Source: Jannaschia seohaensis
GTDB taxonomy: Bacteria; Pseudomonadota; Alphaproteobacteria; Rhodobacterales; Rhodobacteraceae
Assembly: GCF_900116765.1 (NCBI RefSeq)
Contig: NZ_UETC01000005.1
Coordinates: 1-64,000, forward strand
Reading direction: 5' to 3'
Length of the DNA stretch: 64,000 nt
Position 1 is the stretch's first letter, and each line of letters opens with the position of its first letter. This document shows positions 53,345 through 62,458 of this stretch, in pieces. A program made the position numbers and the translations under genes. Below the pieces are notes generated by a model that saw only the letters and a program-made list of their open reading frames with translations, was not told the DNA's origin and searched no databases.

Positions 53345-53888
53345 GCTGGCCGCCACCGCGGTCGCCCTGCTGGTCGCCGGCGGCGCGCATGCGACCGGGC
53401 TTGAGATCGACGTGACCGGCGAGGCCGAGGGCACCATCGTCATCGACCTGTTCGAGGATCTGGCGCCAAATCACGTCGCGCAGGTCTCGCAACTCGCGGG
53501 GGAGGGCGCCTATGACGGCGTCGTCTTCCACCGGGTGATCGAGGGCTTCATGGCCCAGACCGGCGACGTCCAGCACGGCCGCATCGGCGGCAACATGTCG
53601 CTGGCCGGGACCGGCGGGAGCGATCTCGACGATCTGGACGCCGAATTCTCGGACCGTCCGTTCGAGCGCGGCGTCGTCGGCATGGCCCGCGCCGCGAACC
53701 CGAACTCGGCCAACAGCCAGTTCTTCATCATGTTCGCGCCTGCGCCGCATCTGAACGGCCAGTATACCGTGATCGGGGAAGTGACCTCGGGCATGGAAGT
53801 GGTCGATGCGATCAAGCGCGGCCAGGGCCGCGGCGGGGCCGTCACCGGCCGGCCGGACGTGATGGAAGACGTACGCGTCATCGACTGA
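53337..53888 (+). CDS. Cyclophilin-type peptidyl-prolyl isomerase, periplasmic
   Basis: A 183-residue cyclophilin with a signal peptide (MRKLAATAVALLVAGGAHA) and the same catalytic block YDGVVFHRVIEGFMAQTGDV, then MARAANPNSANSQFFIMFAP and LNGQYTVIGEVTSGMEVVDA. It is the exported partner of the cytoplasmic enzyme just upstream, likely aiding envelope protein folding. Start overlaps the upstream stop region by 8 bp, so translation is coupled. Confidence 0.95.
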   Translation: MRKLAATAVALLVAGGAHATGLEIDVTGEAEGTIVIDLFEDLAPNHVAQVSQLAGEGAYDGVVFHRVIEGFMAQTGDVQHGRIGGNMSLAGTGGSDLDDLDAEFSDRPFERGVVGMARAANPNSANSQFFIMFAPAPHLNGQYTVIGEVTSGMEVVDAIKRGQGRGGAVTGRPDVMEDVRVID

Positions 53889-53971
53889 CGAACGGGGGCG
53901 GCGGGCCGATGTCCGCCGCGCTCGCGCCGTTGTGACGAGCGCGTGCCCGTCCCGGATGCTATCCTGGCGCC

Positions 53972-54925
53972 ATGCGTGCCATCATTCTCTCCCTCCTGCT
54001 TCTTGCCACGCCTGCCGCGGCGGATCCCGATTTCTGGCGTCACGAATGGCCGGGAACCGATTTCTCCCGCAGCGCGATTCCCTGGATCGAGGTCCGGTCG
54101 GGCGGGCCGGGGCGGGACGGGATACCGGCGCTCGACGCGCCGGATTTCATCCCCGCCGCCGACGAGACACGCCTCGCCGCGCGCGAGCCGGTGATCGCGC
54201 TGGAGATGCCCGGCGCCGTCCCGCGTGCCTATCCCATCCGGTACCTGACCTGGCACGAGATCGTGAACGACACGGTGGGCGGCCTGCCCGTCGCCGTCAC
54301 CTTCTGTCCGCTCTGCAACTCGGCCGTGACCTTCGACCGGCGGGTCGGGGATCGGGTGCTGTCCTTCGGGGTGACGGGCAAGCTGCGCCATTCGGACATG
54401 ATCATGTATGACCGCGAGACCGAGAGCTGGTGGCAGCAGGCCGTGGGCGAGGGGATCGTGGGCGAGATGACGGGGGTGCATTTGACCATGCTGCCATCCT
54501 GGATGGAGCCCTGGTCGGAGTTCCTGTCCCGCAACCCCGACGGGCTGGTGATGGCCCAGCCACGCGCCAACCGGCCCTACGGCCGCAACCCCTACGAGAG
54601 ATACGACTCGTCGCAATGGCCGTTTCTCTACACCGGCGACGCCCCGCCCCATGGGATCGAGCCGTTGGCGCGGGTGGTTCGCGTGGGCGAGAGGGCCTGG
54701 CCGTTGGAGCGTCTGGCGCGCGCCGGGCGCGTCAGCGAAGCCGACGTCACGATCGACTGGCAGCCGGGGCAGGCGAGCGCCCTCGATACGGGCGATCTGG
54801 CGGAGGGCCGCGATATCGGTTCGATCCGGGTGCGAAACGCGGATGGCGCCGACGTGGTGCATGACGTCATGTTCGCCTTCGCGTTTCACGCCTTCCATCC
54901 GGACGGGATCTGGATGGTGGAGTAG
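53972..54925 (+). CDS. DUF3179-family exported protein
   Basis: A 317-residue protein with a signal peptide (MRAIILSLLLLATPAAA) and the DUF3179 domain: RAYPIRYLTWHEIVNDTVGG, VAVTFCPLCNSAVTFDRRVG, FGVTGKLRHSDMIMYDRETE and SWWQQAVGEGIVGEMTG. The CPLC pair and His-rich neighbours suggest a metal or redox site, but the function of the family is not known. Followed by an 8-bp GC hairpin and a convergent small membrane protein gene. Confidence 0.87.
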   Translation: MRAIILSLLLLATPAAADPDFWRHEWPGTDFSRSAIPWIEVRSGGPGRDGIPALDAPDFIPAADETRLAAREPVIALEMPGAVPRAYPIRYLTWHEIVNDTVGGLPVAVTFCPLCNSAVTFDRRVGDRVLSFGVTGKLRHSDMIMYDRETESWWQQAVGEGIVGEMTGVHLTMLPSWMEPWSEFLSRNPDGLVMAQPRANRPYGRNPYERYDSSQWPFLYTGDAPPHGIEPLARVVRVGERAWPLERLARAGRVSEADVTIDWQPGQASALDTGDLAEGRDIGSIRVRNADGADVVHDVMFAFAFHAFHPDGIWMVE

Positions 54926-54928
54926 CGC

Positions 54929-54948
54929 CCCGGCCCGTTCGGGCCGGG
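54929..54948. terminator. Hairpin between convergent genes
   Basis: CCCGGCCC, loop GTTC, GGGCCGGG just after the DUF3179 stop and before the stop of the convergent small gene. No T-tract, so terminator strength is uncertain. Confidence 0.5.
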
Positions 54949-54958
54949 ACGTCTGCGG

Positions 54959-55147
54959 TCATTCGTCGGTCGCGGTGACGTCGGGGCTGGGCACGACGTC
55001 GGCTTCGCCCTCACCGGGCTCCCCGGCCATCAGTGTGACCAGGGCGAAGACGAGGATGCCGGCAAAGACGAGACCGGCGGTGATGCCGATCAGCGGGCCT
55101 GCGTGGTGGCGTTTTTGCTTTTCGATATTGGTGTCGGGGGCGCTCAT
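54959..55147 (-). CDS. Small single-helix membrane protein
   Basis: A 62-residue protein, MSAPDTNIEKQKRHHAGPLI then GITAGLVFAGILVFALVTLM, followed by an acidic tail (GEGEADVVPSPDVTATDE). One membrane helix, basic N-terminal side, acidic C-terminal side, consistent with a bitopic protein. A GAAGGAGGC lies about 6 nt before the ATG. Function unknown; it lies between DUF3179 and tyrS, in the same direction as tyrS. Confidence 0.65.
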   Translation of the reverse strand: MSAPDTNIEKQKRHHAGPLIGITAGLVFAGILVFALVTLMAGEPGEGEADVVPSPDVTATDE

Positions 55148-55211
55148 CGCGGGCCTCCTTCGGTTGATGCGGGTTCGCTGACAAACCCGCGCCAACCGTC
55201 GGAGGTTCCGA

Positions 55212-56462
55212 TCACTCTTGCCGGACCAGCGCGTGCCGCTTGCGCCCGGCCGACAGCTTGACCGGCTCGGCGAAGGCCTCCCCCGAGAGCACGAGGCCCG
55301 GATCGCTCAGGTGTTCGTCGTTCACCCGCGCGCCGCCTTCGGCGATCAGGCGCTTGGCCTCCTTGCCGGATTTGGCGAGCCCCGTGCGCACGAAAAGCTG
55401 CACGATCGAGACGCCCGCCGCGACCTCCTCGGGCGTGACCGTGACGGTTGGCAGGTCATCGCCCGCGCCGCCCTTTTCGAACACCTCGCGGGCTGTCGCC
55501 TCGGCCGCCGCCGCGGCCTCCGCCCCGTGCAGCAGCGTCGTTACCTCGTTGGCCAGCCGGATCTTGGCGTCGTTGATCTCCACGCCTTCCAGCGCGCCGA
55601 GCCGCTCGCATTCCTCCAGCGGCAGTTCGGTATAGAGCTTCAGGAAGCGGCCCACATCGGCATCGGTCGTGTTGCGCCAGAACTGCCAGAACTCATAGGG
55701 CGAGAGCAGCTCCGCATCGAGCCAGACCGCCCCAGACTGCGACTTGCCCATCTTCTTGCCGTCCGACGTCGTCAGCAGCGGCGAGGTCAGGCCGAAGACC
55801 TGGTCGTCGAGGATCCGCCGGGTCAGGTCTATGCCGTTGACGATGTTGCCCCACTGGTCGCTGCCGCCCATCTGAAGCAGGCAGCCGTGGCGGCGGTGCA
55901 ACTCCAGGAAGTCGTAGGCCTGGAGAATCATGTAGTTGAACTCCAAGAAGCTGAGCGACTGCTCCCGGTCGAGACGCGACTTGACCGACTCGAAGCTGAG
56001 CATGCGGTTGACGCTGAAATGGCGTCCGACATCGCGCAGGAAGTCGAGATAGTTCAGCCCATCCAGCCATTCGGCATTGTCGAGGATGATCGCGTCGGAG
56101 GGGCCGTCGCCGAAAGTGACGTAATTGGTGAAAACCTTGCGGATGCCCGCGATGTTCGCGGCGATCTGCTCGGGCGTCAGCAGCGGCCGCTCATCGGCGC
56201 GGAAGCTGGGATCGCCGACCTTGGTCGTCCCGCCGCCCATCAGCACGATGGGCTTGCCGCCGGTCTTTTGCAGCCAGCGCAGCATCATGATCTGGATCAG
56301 CGAGCCAACATGCAGCGAGGACGCCGTGGCGTCGAAGCCGATATAGCCCGGGACGACCCCAGCAATCAGCGCTTCGTCCAGCCCCTGATAATCGGTGCAG
56401 TCGGCCAGAAAGCCACGCTCGATCATCACGCGCATGAAGTCGGATTTGGGGTGGTAGGTCAT
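55212..56462 (-). CDS. tyrS: Tyrosyl-tRNA synthetase
   Basis: Charges tRNA-Tyr. The 416-residue product has the class I HIGH-type motif in [20 protein letters not shown], Tyr-site [39 protein letters not shown], the KMSKS-type [20 protein letters not shown] and a C-terminal S4 RNA-binding domain ([28 protein letters not shown]). Divergent from anmK. Confidence 0.97.
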   Translation of the reverse strand: MTYHPKSDFMRVMIERGFLADCTDYQGLDEALIAGVVPGYIGFDATASSLHVGSLIQIMMLRWLQKTGGKPIVLMGGGTTKVGDPSFRADERPLLTPEQIAANIAGIRKVFTNYVTFGDGPSDAIILDNAEWLDGLNYLDFLRDVGRHFSVNRMLSFESVKSRLDREQSLSFLEFNYMILQAYDFLELHRRHGCLLQMGGSDQWGNIVNGIDLTRRILDDQVFGLTSPLLTTSDGKKMGKSQSGAVWLDAELLSPYEFWQFWRNTTDADVGRFLKLYTELPLEECERLGALEGVEINDAKIRLANEVTTLLHGAEAAAAAEATAREVFEKGGAGDDLPTVTVTPEEVAAGVSIVQLFVRTGLAKSGKEAKRLIAEGGARVNDEHLSDPGLVLSGEAFAEPVKLSAGRKRHALVRQE

Positions 56463-56529
56463 CTCGGGTTAGGGTCCTCTCTGTGCCAGGGCCTCTCAAT
56501 AGGGCCGTGGCGGGCGAAGGGGAAGGGAC

Positions 56530-57672
56530 ATGCGGCCGATCCGGGCCTTGGGGACGATGTCGGGGACTTCCCTCGATGGGGTGGACGCGGCGGAGCTTTG
56601 GACCGATGGGGAAAGTATCGCGCGGTTCGGCGAGCGCCGCTATCGGGCCTATGACGACGCCGAGCGGGCGGCGATCCGCGCGGCGCTCGGGCGTTGGCCG
56701 GGCGAGCCAGGCGTGGAGGCGGCGGCCGATACCGTCGAGGAGGCCCATCTCGCGCTGCTCCGGCAATTCGGGCGGCCCGATCTGGTCGGGTTTCACGGCC
56801 AGACCCTGGCCCATGACCCGGCCCATCGGCGCACCCATCAGGCCGGGCGCGGCGATCTGCTGGCCGAGGCGCTGGGCTGGCCGGTTGTCTGGGATTTCCG
56901 CACCTCCGACGTCACGCTGGGCGGGCAGGGGGCGCCCCTGGCGCCGGCCTATCACCACGCCTGCGCCCGCTATATCCGCGCCGCCGAGCCCGTGGCCTTC
57001 CTCAACCTGGGCGGGGTGGGCAATCTGACCTGGGTGGACCCGACCGCGCCGATGGAGGAGACCGGCGCGCTGCTGGCTTTCGATACGGGGCCGGCCAATG
57101 CGCCGATCGACGATCTGGTCCGGGCGCGCACGGGCGCGCGATATGACGCGGGCGGCGTACTGGCCGCGGCGGGACGGGCCCGGCTGGATCTGGTGGGCGC
57201 GCTGCTGAGTCTGCCCTATTTCGAGGCCGAGGCCCCGAAATCCCTGGACCGGGACGATTTTGCCGAGGCCGGAGCGGAGATCGACGCCTTGCCGCTGGTC
57301 GATGCGGTGGCAAGCTGGGTCGCGGTGGTCGCCGGCGCCGTCGCCCTGGGGCTGGAGCTCTGCCCGACGCAGCCTGCGCGCTTGCTCGTGACCGGAGGGG
57401 GGCGGCACAATGCAGCCATCATGGAGGCGCTGCGGCTGGCGACGCTGTGCGACGTGCAGCCGGTGGAGGCGGTGGGGCTCGATGGGGACATGCTGGAGGC
57501 GCAGGCCTTCGCCTTTCTCGCCGTGCGGGTGGCGCGCGGCCTGGCTACGTCCTTCCCGGGGACGACGGGGGTGCGGGCCAATGTCGGAGGTGGCAAGATT
57601 TCGGGCGATCTGGACCTTTCGGCGCTGGAGGCTAGACAGCTTGCGGGCCGCCGCGTAAGAGGCGACCGTTAG
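56530..57672 (+). CDS. anmK: Anhydro-N-acetylmuramic acid kinase
   Basis: Phosphorylates 1,6-anhydro-MurNAc during peptidoglycan recycling. The 380-residue product begins [20 protein letters not shown] (phosphate-binding loop), with [60 protein letters not shown] and [18 protein letters not shown]. Length is in the family range (360-390). It is divergent from tyrS and followed on the same strand by zwf after 30 bp. Confidence 0.95.
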   Translation: MRPIRALGTMSGTSLDGVDAAELWTDGESIARFGERRYRAYDDAERAAIRAALGRWPGEPGVEAAADTVEEAHLALLRQFGRPDLVGFHGQTLAHDPAHRRTHQAGRGDLLAEALGWPVVWDFRTSDVTLGGQGAPLAPAYHHACARYIRAAEPVAFLNLGGVGNLTWVDPTAPMEETGALLAFDTGPANAPIDDLVRARTGARYDAGGVLAAAGRARLDLVGALLSLPYFEAEAPKSLDRDDFAEAGAEIDALPLVDAVASWVAVVAGAVALGLELCPTQPARLLVTGGGRHNAAIMEALRLATLCDVQPVEAVGLDGDMLEAQAFAFLAVRVARGLATSFPGTTGVRANVGGGKISGDLDLSALEARQLAGRRVRGDR

Positions 57673-57702
57673 CGCTATCAGCGCCAGCGAGAAGGACCCG
57701 CT

Positions 57703-59157
57703 ATGGTTTCCAGAACGATTCCCGTCGACGATTTCGACCTGGTGCTCTTCGGCGCCACAGGCGATCTCGCCGCCCGCAAGATCCTGCCGTCGCTCTATCG
57801 TCGTTTCGTCGCCGGCCAGATGCCCGAGAGCGCCCGCGTCATCGGGGCGGCGCGATCGAAGATGGACGATAAGAGCTTCCGCAAACTTGTCCGCGACGCG
57901 CTGGCCGAGTTCGTCAGCGAGGCGAAGCGCGACAAGAAGACGATCGACGCCTTCGTGGCCCAATGCAGCTATATCGCGATCGACGCCAAGGGCGAAGGCG
58001 GCTGGGAGCAGCTGAAGGAGGCCGTGCGCGACGAGGCCGTGAAGGCCTTCTATTTCTCGGTCGCCCCGGCGCTTTTCGGCCCTCTGGCCGAGCGGCTCCG
58101 GTCCTATGGCATCGCCTGTGAGAACTCCCGCCTGGTGGTCGAAAAGCCGTTCGGCGTCGATCTCGAAAGCGCAAGGCAGCTCAATGCCGATCTCGCCGCG
58201 AGCTTCGACGAGCATCAGATCTACCGCATCGATCACTTCCTCGGGAAAGAGACGGTCCAGAACCTGATGGCCGTGCGCTTTGCCAATGTCATGTTCGAGC
58301 CGCTGTGGAATTCCCGCTATATCGATCACGTCCAGATCACGGTGGCCGAGACGGTCGGCGTGGGCGGGCGCGGGGCCTATTACGACAAGTCGGGCGCGAT
58401 GCGGGACATGGTGCAGAACCACCTGATGCAGCTGCTCTGCCTGACGGCGATGGAGCCTCCCAATCATTTCGACGCCGACATGCTGCGCGACGAGAAGCTC
58501 AAGGTGATCCGCGCGCTCGACCCGCTGACACCCGCCGAAATCGTGCGCGGTCAATACCGGGAGGGTCCGGACGGGCCGTCCTATGTCGAGGATGCGGAAA
58601 ACCCGGAGAGCCGGACCGAGAGCTTCATCGCGCTCAAGATCGCGGTGTCGAACTGGCGCTGGAAGGGCGTGCCCTTCTATCTGAGGACCGGCAAGCGGAT
58701 GAGCCGGCGGCTGAGCGAGATCGTCGTCCAGTTCAAGGAAACGCCGCATTCCATCTTCGACCGGACCGAAGGATCGCCCGCCAACACGCTGACGATTCGA
58801 CTCCAACCCGACGAGGGGATGGACCTCTCGGTGACCATCAAGGAGCCGGGCCCGGGCGGCATGCGGCTGGTGAATGTGCCGCTGGACATGACATTCGCCG
58901 ACGCGCTGGGCCCCCAAGGCGAGGAGATCCCCGACGCCTATGAGCGCCTCATCATGGACGTGATCCGAGGCGACCAGACCCTGTTTATGCGCGGCGACGA
59001 GGTCGAGGCGGCCTGGGCCTGGACCGACCCGATCATCGAGGGCTGGGTCGAACGGCGCGCGCAGCCCTATAAATACGCTCAGGGATCCAGCGGGCCGGAA
59101 GAAGCGTTGATGTTGATGCACCGCGACGGCCGGCGGTGGCGCGAATTGGAGGAGTAG
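57703..59157 (+). CDS. zwf: Glucose-6-phosphate 1-dehydrogenase
   Basis: First enzyme of the Entner-Doudoroff/pentose phosphate routes, producing NADPH and 6-phosphogluconolactone. The 484-residue product has the Rossmann motif LVLFGATGDLAARKILPSLY, substrate-binding site IYRIDHFLGKETVQNLMAVR, FANVMFEPLWNSRYIDHVQI and RTGKRMSRRLSEIVVQF. It leads a zwf-pgl-pgi cluster; the 105 bp before pgl carry two hairpins and a dispersed repeat, so downstream genes may have their own promoter. Confidence 0.97.
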   Translation: MVSRTIPVDDFDLVLFGATGDLAARKILPSLYRRFVAGQMPESARVIGAARSKMDDKSFRKLVRDALAEFVSEAKRDKKTIDAFVAQCSYIAIDAKGEGGWEQLKEAVRDEAVKAFYFSVAPALFGPLAERLRSYGIACENSRLVVEKPFGVDLESARQLNADLAASFDEHQIYRIDHFLGKETVQNLMAVRFANVMFEPLWNSRYIDHVQITVAETVGVGGRGAYYDKSGAMRDMVQNHLMQLLCLTAMEPPNHFDADMLRDEKLKVIRALDPLTPAEIVRGQYREGPDGPSYVEDAENPESRTESFIALKIAVSNWRWKGVPFYLRTGKRMSRRLSEIVVQFKETPHSIFDRTEGSPANTLTIRLQPDEGMDLSVTIKEPGPGGMRLVNVPLDMTFADALGPQGEEIPDAYERLIMDVIRGDQTLFMRGDEVEAAWAWTDPIIEGWVERRAQPYKYAQGSSGPEEALMLMHRDGRRWRELEE

Positions 59158-59162
59158 AGTAA

Positions 59163-59186
59163 CGCGAGGGACTGCCGTCCCTCGCG
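59163..59186. repeat. Hairpin directly after zwf
   Basis: CGCGAGGGAC, loop TGCC, GTCCCTCGCG: ten-bp perfect stem starting 5 bp after the zwf stop. No T-tract follows. A similar GCGAGGGGC/GCCCCTCGC pair occurs at 63935-63954 next to repeat copy F. Confidence 0.6.
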
Positions 59187-59194
59187 CTCCCTGC

Positions 59195-59255
59195 TTCAAG
59201 GGGCCCGCGGGGCCCCTTGAAAATCCCCCGGAGTATTTCCGGCCAGAAGAAGGAG
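59195..59255 (+). repeat. Dispersed intergenic repeat, copy E
   Basis: TTCAAGGGGCCC, GCG, GGGCCCCTTGAA (perfect 12-bp hairpin, 59195-59221), then CCCCCGGAGTATTTCCGGCC and AGAAGAAGGAGCG. Here the hairpin sequence differs from copies A-C but the tail is the same, and the AGAAGAAGGAG end doubles as the Shine-Dalgarno of pgl (start 59263). Confidence 0.8.
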
Positions 59256-59262
59256 CGGGCGT

Positions 59263-59934
59263 ATGAAGCTGATCGACTATCCCGACCGCGAAATCCTGGC
59301 GATGGGCCTGGCGGACGCCCTGGCCTCGTCGCTCAAGAACAGCCTGATGGTTCATGACCATGCGAGTTTCTGCGTGCCGGGCGGGTCCTCGCCGGGCGAA
59401 ACCTTCCGTGCGCTCTCGGGCGCCCGGCTCGACTGGGAGCGGGTGCATGTCTTTCTTAACGACGAGCGCTGGGTGCCCGAGGGGCATGCGCGCTCGAACA
59501 CCTCGCTGCTGAAGCGGACGCTGCTGACCGACCGGGCTGCGGCGGCCACCCTTGTGCCCCTGGTGAACGAGGCCGAGACACCGGAGGATGGAATCCCCGG
59601 GTTGATCGACGGGTTCGAGGGCGAGTTGCCGATCTCGCTCCTTCTGCTGGGCATGGGCACGGATGGGCACACGGCGAGCCTCTTCCCGGGAGCGGACCGC
59701 CTGGCCGAAGCGATGGCGCCGGACGCGCCGTTGCTGCTGCCGATGCGAGCCGAGGGCGCGGGGGAGCCGCGCATCACATTGTCGCGCCCGGCCCTTGAGG
59801 GCGCGATGGAGACCCATGTCCTCATCATGGGCGAGGAGAAGCGCGCCGTGCTGGAGAAGGCGCGCGGCGCCGACCCAATGGAGCTGCCCATCGCCGCGTT
59901 CCTCAATGACGCGACCGTCCACTGGGCGGCCTGA
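59263..59934 (+). CDS. pgl: 6-Phosphogluconolactonase
   Basis: Hydrolyses 6-phosphogluconolactone from Zwf. The 223-residue product has the sugar-isomerase-like fold of the DevB/Pgl family: FCVPGGSSPGETFRALSG (substrate loop), VFLNDERWVPEGHARSN, LLLLGMGTDGHTASLFPG and RITLSRPALEGAMETHVLIM. Ribosome binding site is supplied by the end of repeat copy E. Pgi follows after 24 bp. Confidence 0.95.
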   Translation: MKLIDYPDREILAMGLADALASSLKNSLMVHDHASFCVPGGSSPGETFRALSGARLDWERVHVFLNDERWVPEGHARSNTSLLKRTLLTDRAAAATLVPLVNEAETPEDGIPGLIDGFEGELPISLLLLGMGTDGHTASLFPGADRLAEAMAPDAPLLLPMRAEGAGEPRITLSRPALEGAMETHVLIMGEEKRAVLEKARGADPMELPIAAFLNDATVHWAA

Positions 59935-59958
59935 CCAACGACCGCGAAAGGAGCCATC

Positions 59959-61545
59959 ATGGAGTTTTGGACCGGTATCGAGAGCTTGCGCAGCCAGACC
60001 GGCGGCGACATCGCCGACCTTCTGGCCGACGAGGCCCGCAATGCGCGGCTGCGCGCGCGCCACGGGGCGATGATGTTCGACGCCTCCAAGACGTCGATCC
60101 CGACTGCGGCGCTGGACACTCTGCTGGAGATGGCCGCGGGCGTGCCCGCCCGGCGCGACGCGATGTTCGACGGGGCCGCGATCAACGAGACCGAGGGCCG
60201 CGCCGTGCTGCACACCGCGCTGCGCGGGACGCGGCCGGTCATGGTGGATGGCGCCGATGTCATGCCGGAGGTGCAGGACACGCTTGCACGGATGCGCGAC
60301 TTCGCCCGCGCCGTGCGCGACGGCAGCTTCGCGCCGAACGGGCGGATCACGGATGTCGTCAATATCGGCATCGGCGGCTCCGATCTGGGGCCGGCCATGG
60401 CGACGATTGCTCTCGCGCCGTTCCATGACGGGCCGCGCTGCCATTTCGTGTCGAATGTGGACGGGGCCGACTGGGCCGACACCGCCAAGGGGCTGGACCC
60501 GAAGACGACGCTGGTGATCGTTGCCTCCAAGACCTTCACCACCATCGAGACGCTGACCAACGCCAAGACGGCCAAGGCCTGGATGGGGGAGGCCGTCGCC
60601 GATCCCGCCGCGCAATTCGCGGCGCTCTCGACGGCGCAGGACAAGACCTCGGCCTTCGGGATCGACCTCTCCCGCGTGTTCGGCTTCGCCGACTGGGTGG
60701 GCGGGCGCTATTCGATGTGGGGGCCGATCGGCCTGTCGCTGATGATCGCCATCGGACCCGACGCGTTCGACGCTTTCCTGGGCGGCGCGCGGAGCATGGA
60801 CGACCATTTCCGCACGGCTGACCTGGCCGAGAACATGCCGGTTCTGCTGGCCCTGATCGGGATCTGGCACCACCAGGTCTGTGGGTATCCGACCCGCGCG
60901 GTGCTGCCCTATGACAACCGTCTGGCGCGGCTGCCGGCGTATCTCCAGCAGCTGGAAATGGAGTCGAACGGCAAGGGCGTGACGATGGACGGCGCGACCT
61001 TGCCCGGGCCGGCGGGGCCCGTGGTCTGGGGCGAGCCGGGGACCAACGGACAGCATGCCTTCTACCAGTTGATCCATCAGGGGCGGACGCCGGTGCCCTG
61101 CGAGTTCATGGTCGCCGCCAAGGGGCATGAGCCTGCGCTGGACAACCACCACAAGCTGCTGATGGCCAATTGTCTCGCCCAGTCCGAGGCGCTGCTGCGC
61201 GGCCGCAGCCTGGACGAGGCCCGCGAGAAGGTCGCGGGCAAGTTCGAGGGCGCGGAGCTGGAGCGGCAGGCCGCCCATCGCGTCTTCGAGGGCAACCGGC
61301 CCTCGACCACACTTATCTATCCGCAGCTAGACCCCGCCACGCTGGGCGCCATCGTCGCGCTCTATGAGCATCGGGTCTTCGTCGAGGGCGTGATGCTGGG
61401 CATCAACAGCTTCGACCAATGGGGCGTGGAACTGGGCAAGGAGCTGGCGACCTCGCTCGGGCCGCTGGTGGACGGGGCGGACGCGTCGGGAAAGGATGCG
61501 TCGACCCAGGCCCTGCTGGCGCAGCTGCTCGCCTGGCGGGACTGA
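59959..61545 (+). CDS. pgi: Glucose-6-phosphate isomerase
   Basis: Interconverts glucose-6-P and fructose-6-P, linking the fructose uptake genes elsewhere in the window with zwf. The 528-residue product has [80 protein letters not shown] and the C-terminal [17 protein letters not shown] with the conserved lysine. Start follows AAAGGAGCC. Ends 13 bp before a convergent gene. Confidence 0.97.
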   Translation: MEFWTGIESLRSQTGGDIADLLADEARNARLRARHGAMMFDASKTSIPTAALDTLLEMAAGVPARRDAMFDGAAINETEGRAVLHTALRGTRPVMVDGADVMPEVQDTLARMRDFARAVRDGSFAPNGRITDVVNIGIGGSDLGPAMATIALAPFHDGPRCHFVSNVDGADWADTAKGLDPKTTLVIVASKTFTTIETLTNAKTAKAWMGEAVADPAAQFAALSTAQDKTSAFGIDLSRVFGFADWVGGRYSMWGPIGLSLMIAIGPDAFDAFLGGARSMDDHFRTADLAENMPVLLALIGIWHHQVCGYPTRAVLPYDNRLARLPAYLQQLEMESNGKGVTMDGATLPGPAGPVVWGEPGTNGQHAFYQLIHQGRTPVPCEFMVAAKGHEPALDNHHKLLMANCLAQSEALLRGRSLDEAREKVAGKFEGAELERQAAHRVFEGNRPSTTLIYPQLDPATLGAIVALYEHRVFVEGVMLGINSFDQWGVELGKELATSLGPLVDGADASGKDASTQALLAQLLAWRD

Positions 61546-61558
61546 GACGCGGCCGGGT

Positions 61559-62362
61559 TCAGCCGGGCTGGGCGGGCGCGGCCTGCGGGCCGCGCGCGGG
61601 CTGGTCGAGACCCGGTCGCGGCGGGCCGGCTTCGCCCTCGCCCGTTGCCAGGAAGCGGGCGATCCGCAGGTTGGCATTGCCCAGCTTGTAGCGGCTCGCG
61701 CGGCTCAGCAGGCCCTCCAACTGGAGCCGGGTCGCCTGGTTGCCCGCGATCACGGCCTGCAACTCCTTCACGGGCAGGCGCAGAACGCGGGTCCGGTCGG
61801 TTGCCCGGGCCGTGCCGATCGAGGGCTCGCCGTTCAACACGCTGAGTTCGCCGACGAAGGTTGGGGCGGGCATCGTGGTGATGCGGGTGCCCTCCACGAT
61901 AATGTCCACCGCGCCGTCCCAGAGCACCCAGAGCGCGTCGACGGGCTCTCCCTGGGTGACGAAATCCCGCCCCGGCTCGACATCCACCCATTCGGCGCGG
62001 TCGAACATGCGGCGGGCGACCAGCGGCTCCAGACCGCCCAGCATGTGCTGACGCAGAGCCTCCTCTTCGTCGGTGAACCGAATGCGGCGATGCGCGATGT
62101 AGCGGCGGGTCATGCCGCCCAGGGAGATGACGATCCAGCTTATCTGGACGATCGCGGAGTAGAGGTTGAAATTGGTGACGAGGCTCACGAGCACCAGCGC
62201 CGAGGCCGTCAGGTTCAGCGCCGGGTAGAGATAGCCGGTCCCCTTTATCACCGCCGCTTGAAGCAGCAGGTAGGAGCCGAGATAGAAGCCGACGCCGATC
62301 ATCCCGGCCAGATTGAACAGGCCGGGCGGCAGGGTTTCGGCAGCGGTCAGGATCGCGTCCAT
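61559..62362 (-). CDS. Membrane protein with cyclic-nucleotide-binding domain
   Basis: A 267-residue protein. The N-terminal 85 residues hold three hydrophobic segments (NLAGMIGVGFYLGSYLLLQA, YLYPALNLTASALVLVSLVT, YSAIVQISWIVISLGGM) resembling CBU_0592-like domains. Residues 105-215 form a cNMP-binding beta-roll (FVTQGEPVDALWVLWDGAVD, PTFVGELSVLNGEPSIGTAR, ATDRTRVLRLPVKELQAVIA); the phosphate cassette FVGE-LSVLNG-EPSIGTAR lacks a strict RAA but keeps R. A Pro/Gly-rich tail follows. No output domain, so it may sense a nucleotide at the membrane. Confidence 0.8.
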   Translation of the reverse strand: MDAILTAAETLPPGLFNLAGMIGVGFYLGSYLLLQAAVIKGTGYLYPALNLTASALVLVSLVTNFNLYSAIVQISWIVISLGGMTRRYIAHRRIRFTDEEEALRQHMLGGLEPLVARRMFDRAEWVDVEPGRDFVTQGEPVDALWVLWDGAVDIIVEGTRITTMPAPTFVGELSVLNGEPSIGTARATDRTRVLRLPVKELQAVIAGNQATRLQLEGLLSRASRYKLGNANLRIARFLATGEGEAGPPRPGLDQPARGPQAAPAQPG

Positions 62363-62458
62363 GCGGACTCCGTCGCGGATTCTGGGCCGGCGCGACGGAG
62401 GGGTTCAGGGGCCGGGCCGTCGGCCTAACCCCTTGGCTGTCAACAATCCGACCTTGCG

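Noticed and set aside
56191-61278. A 1695-codon open frame on the minus strand opposite anmK, zwf, pgl and pgi
   Set aside because: High-GC third positions remove stops on the complementary frame. The translation is Arg/His/Gly-rich with no family match, and the plus-strand genes are certain.
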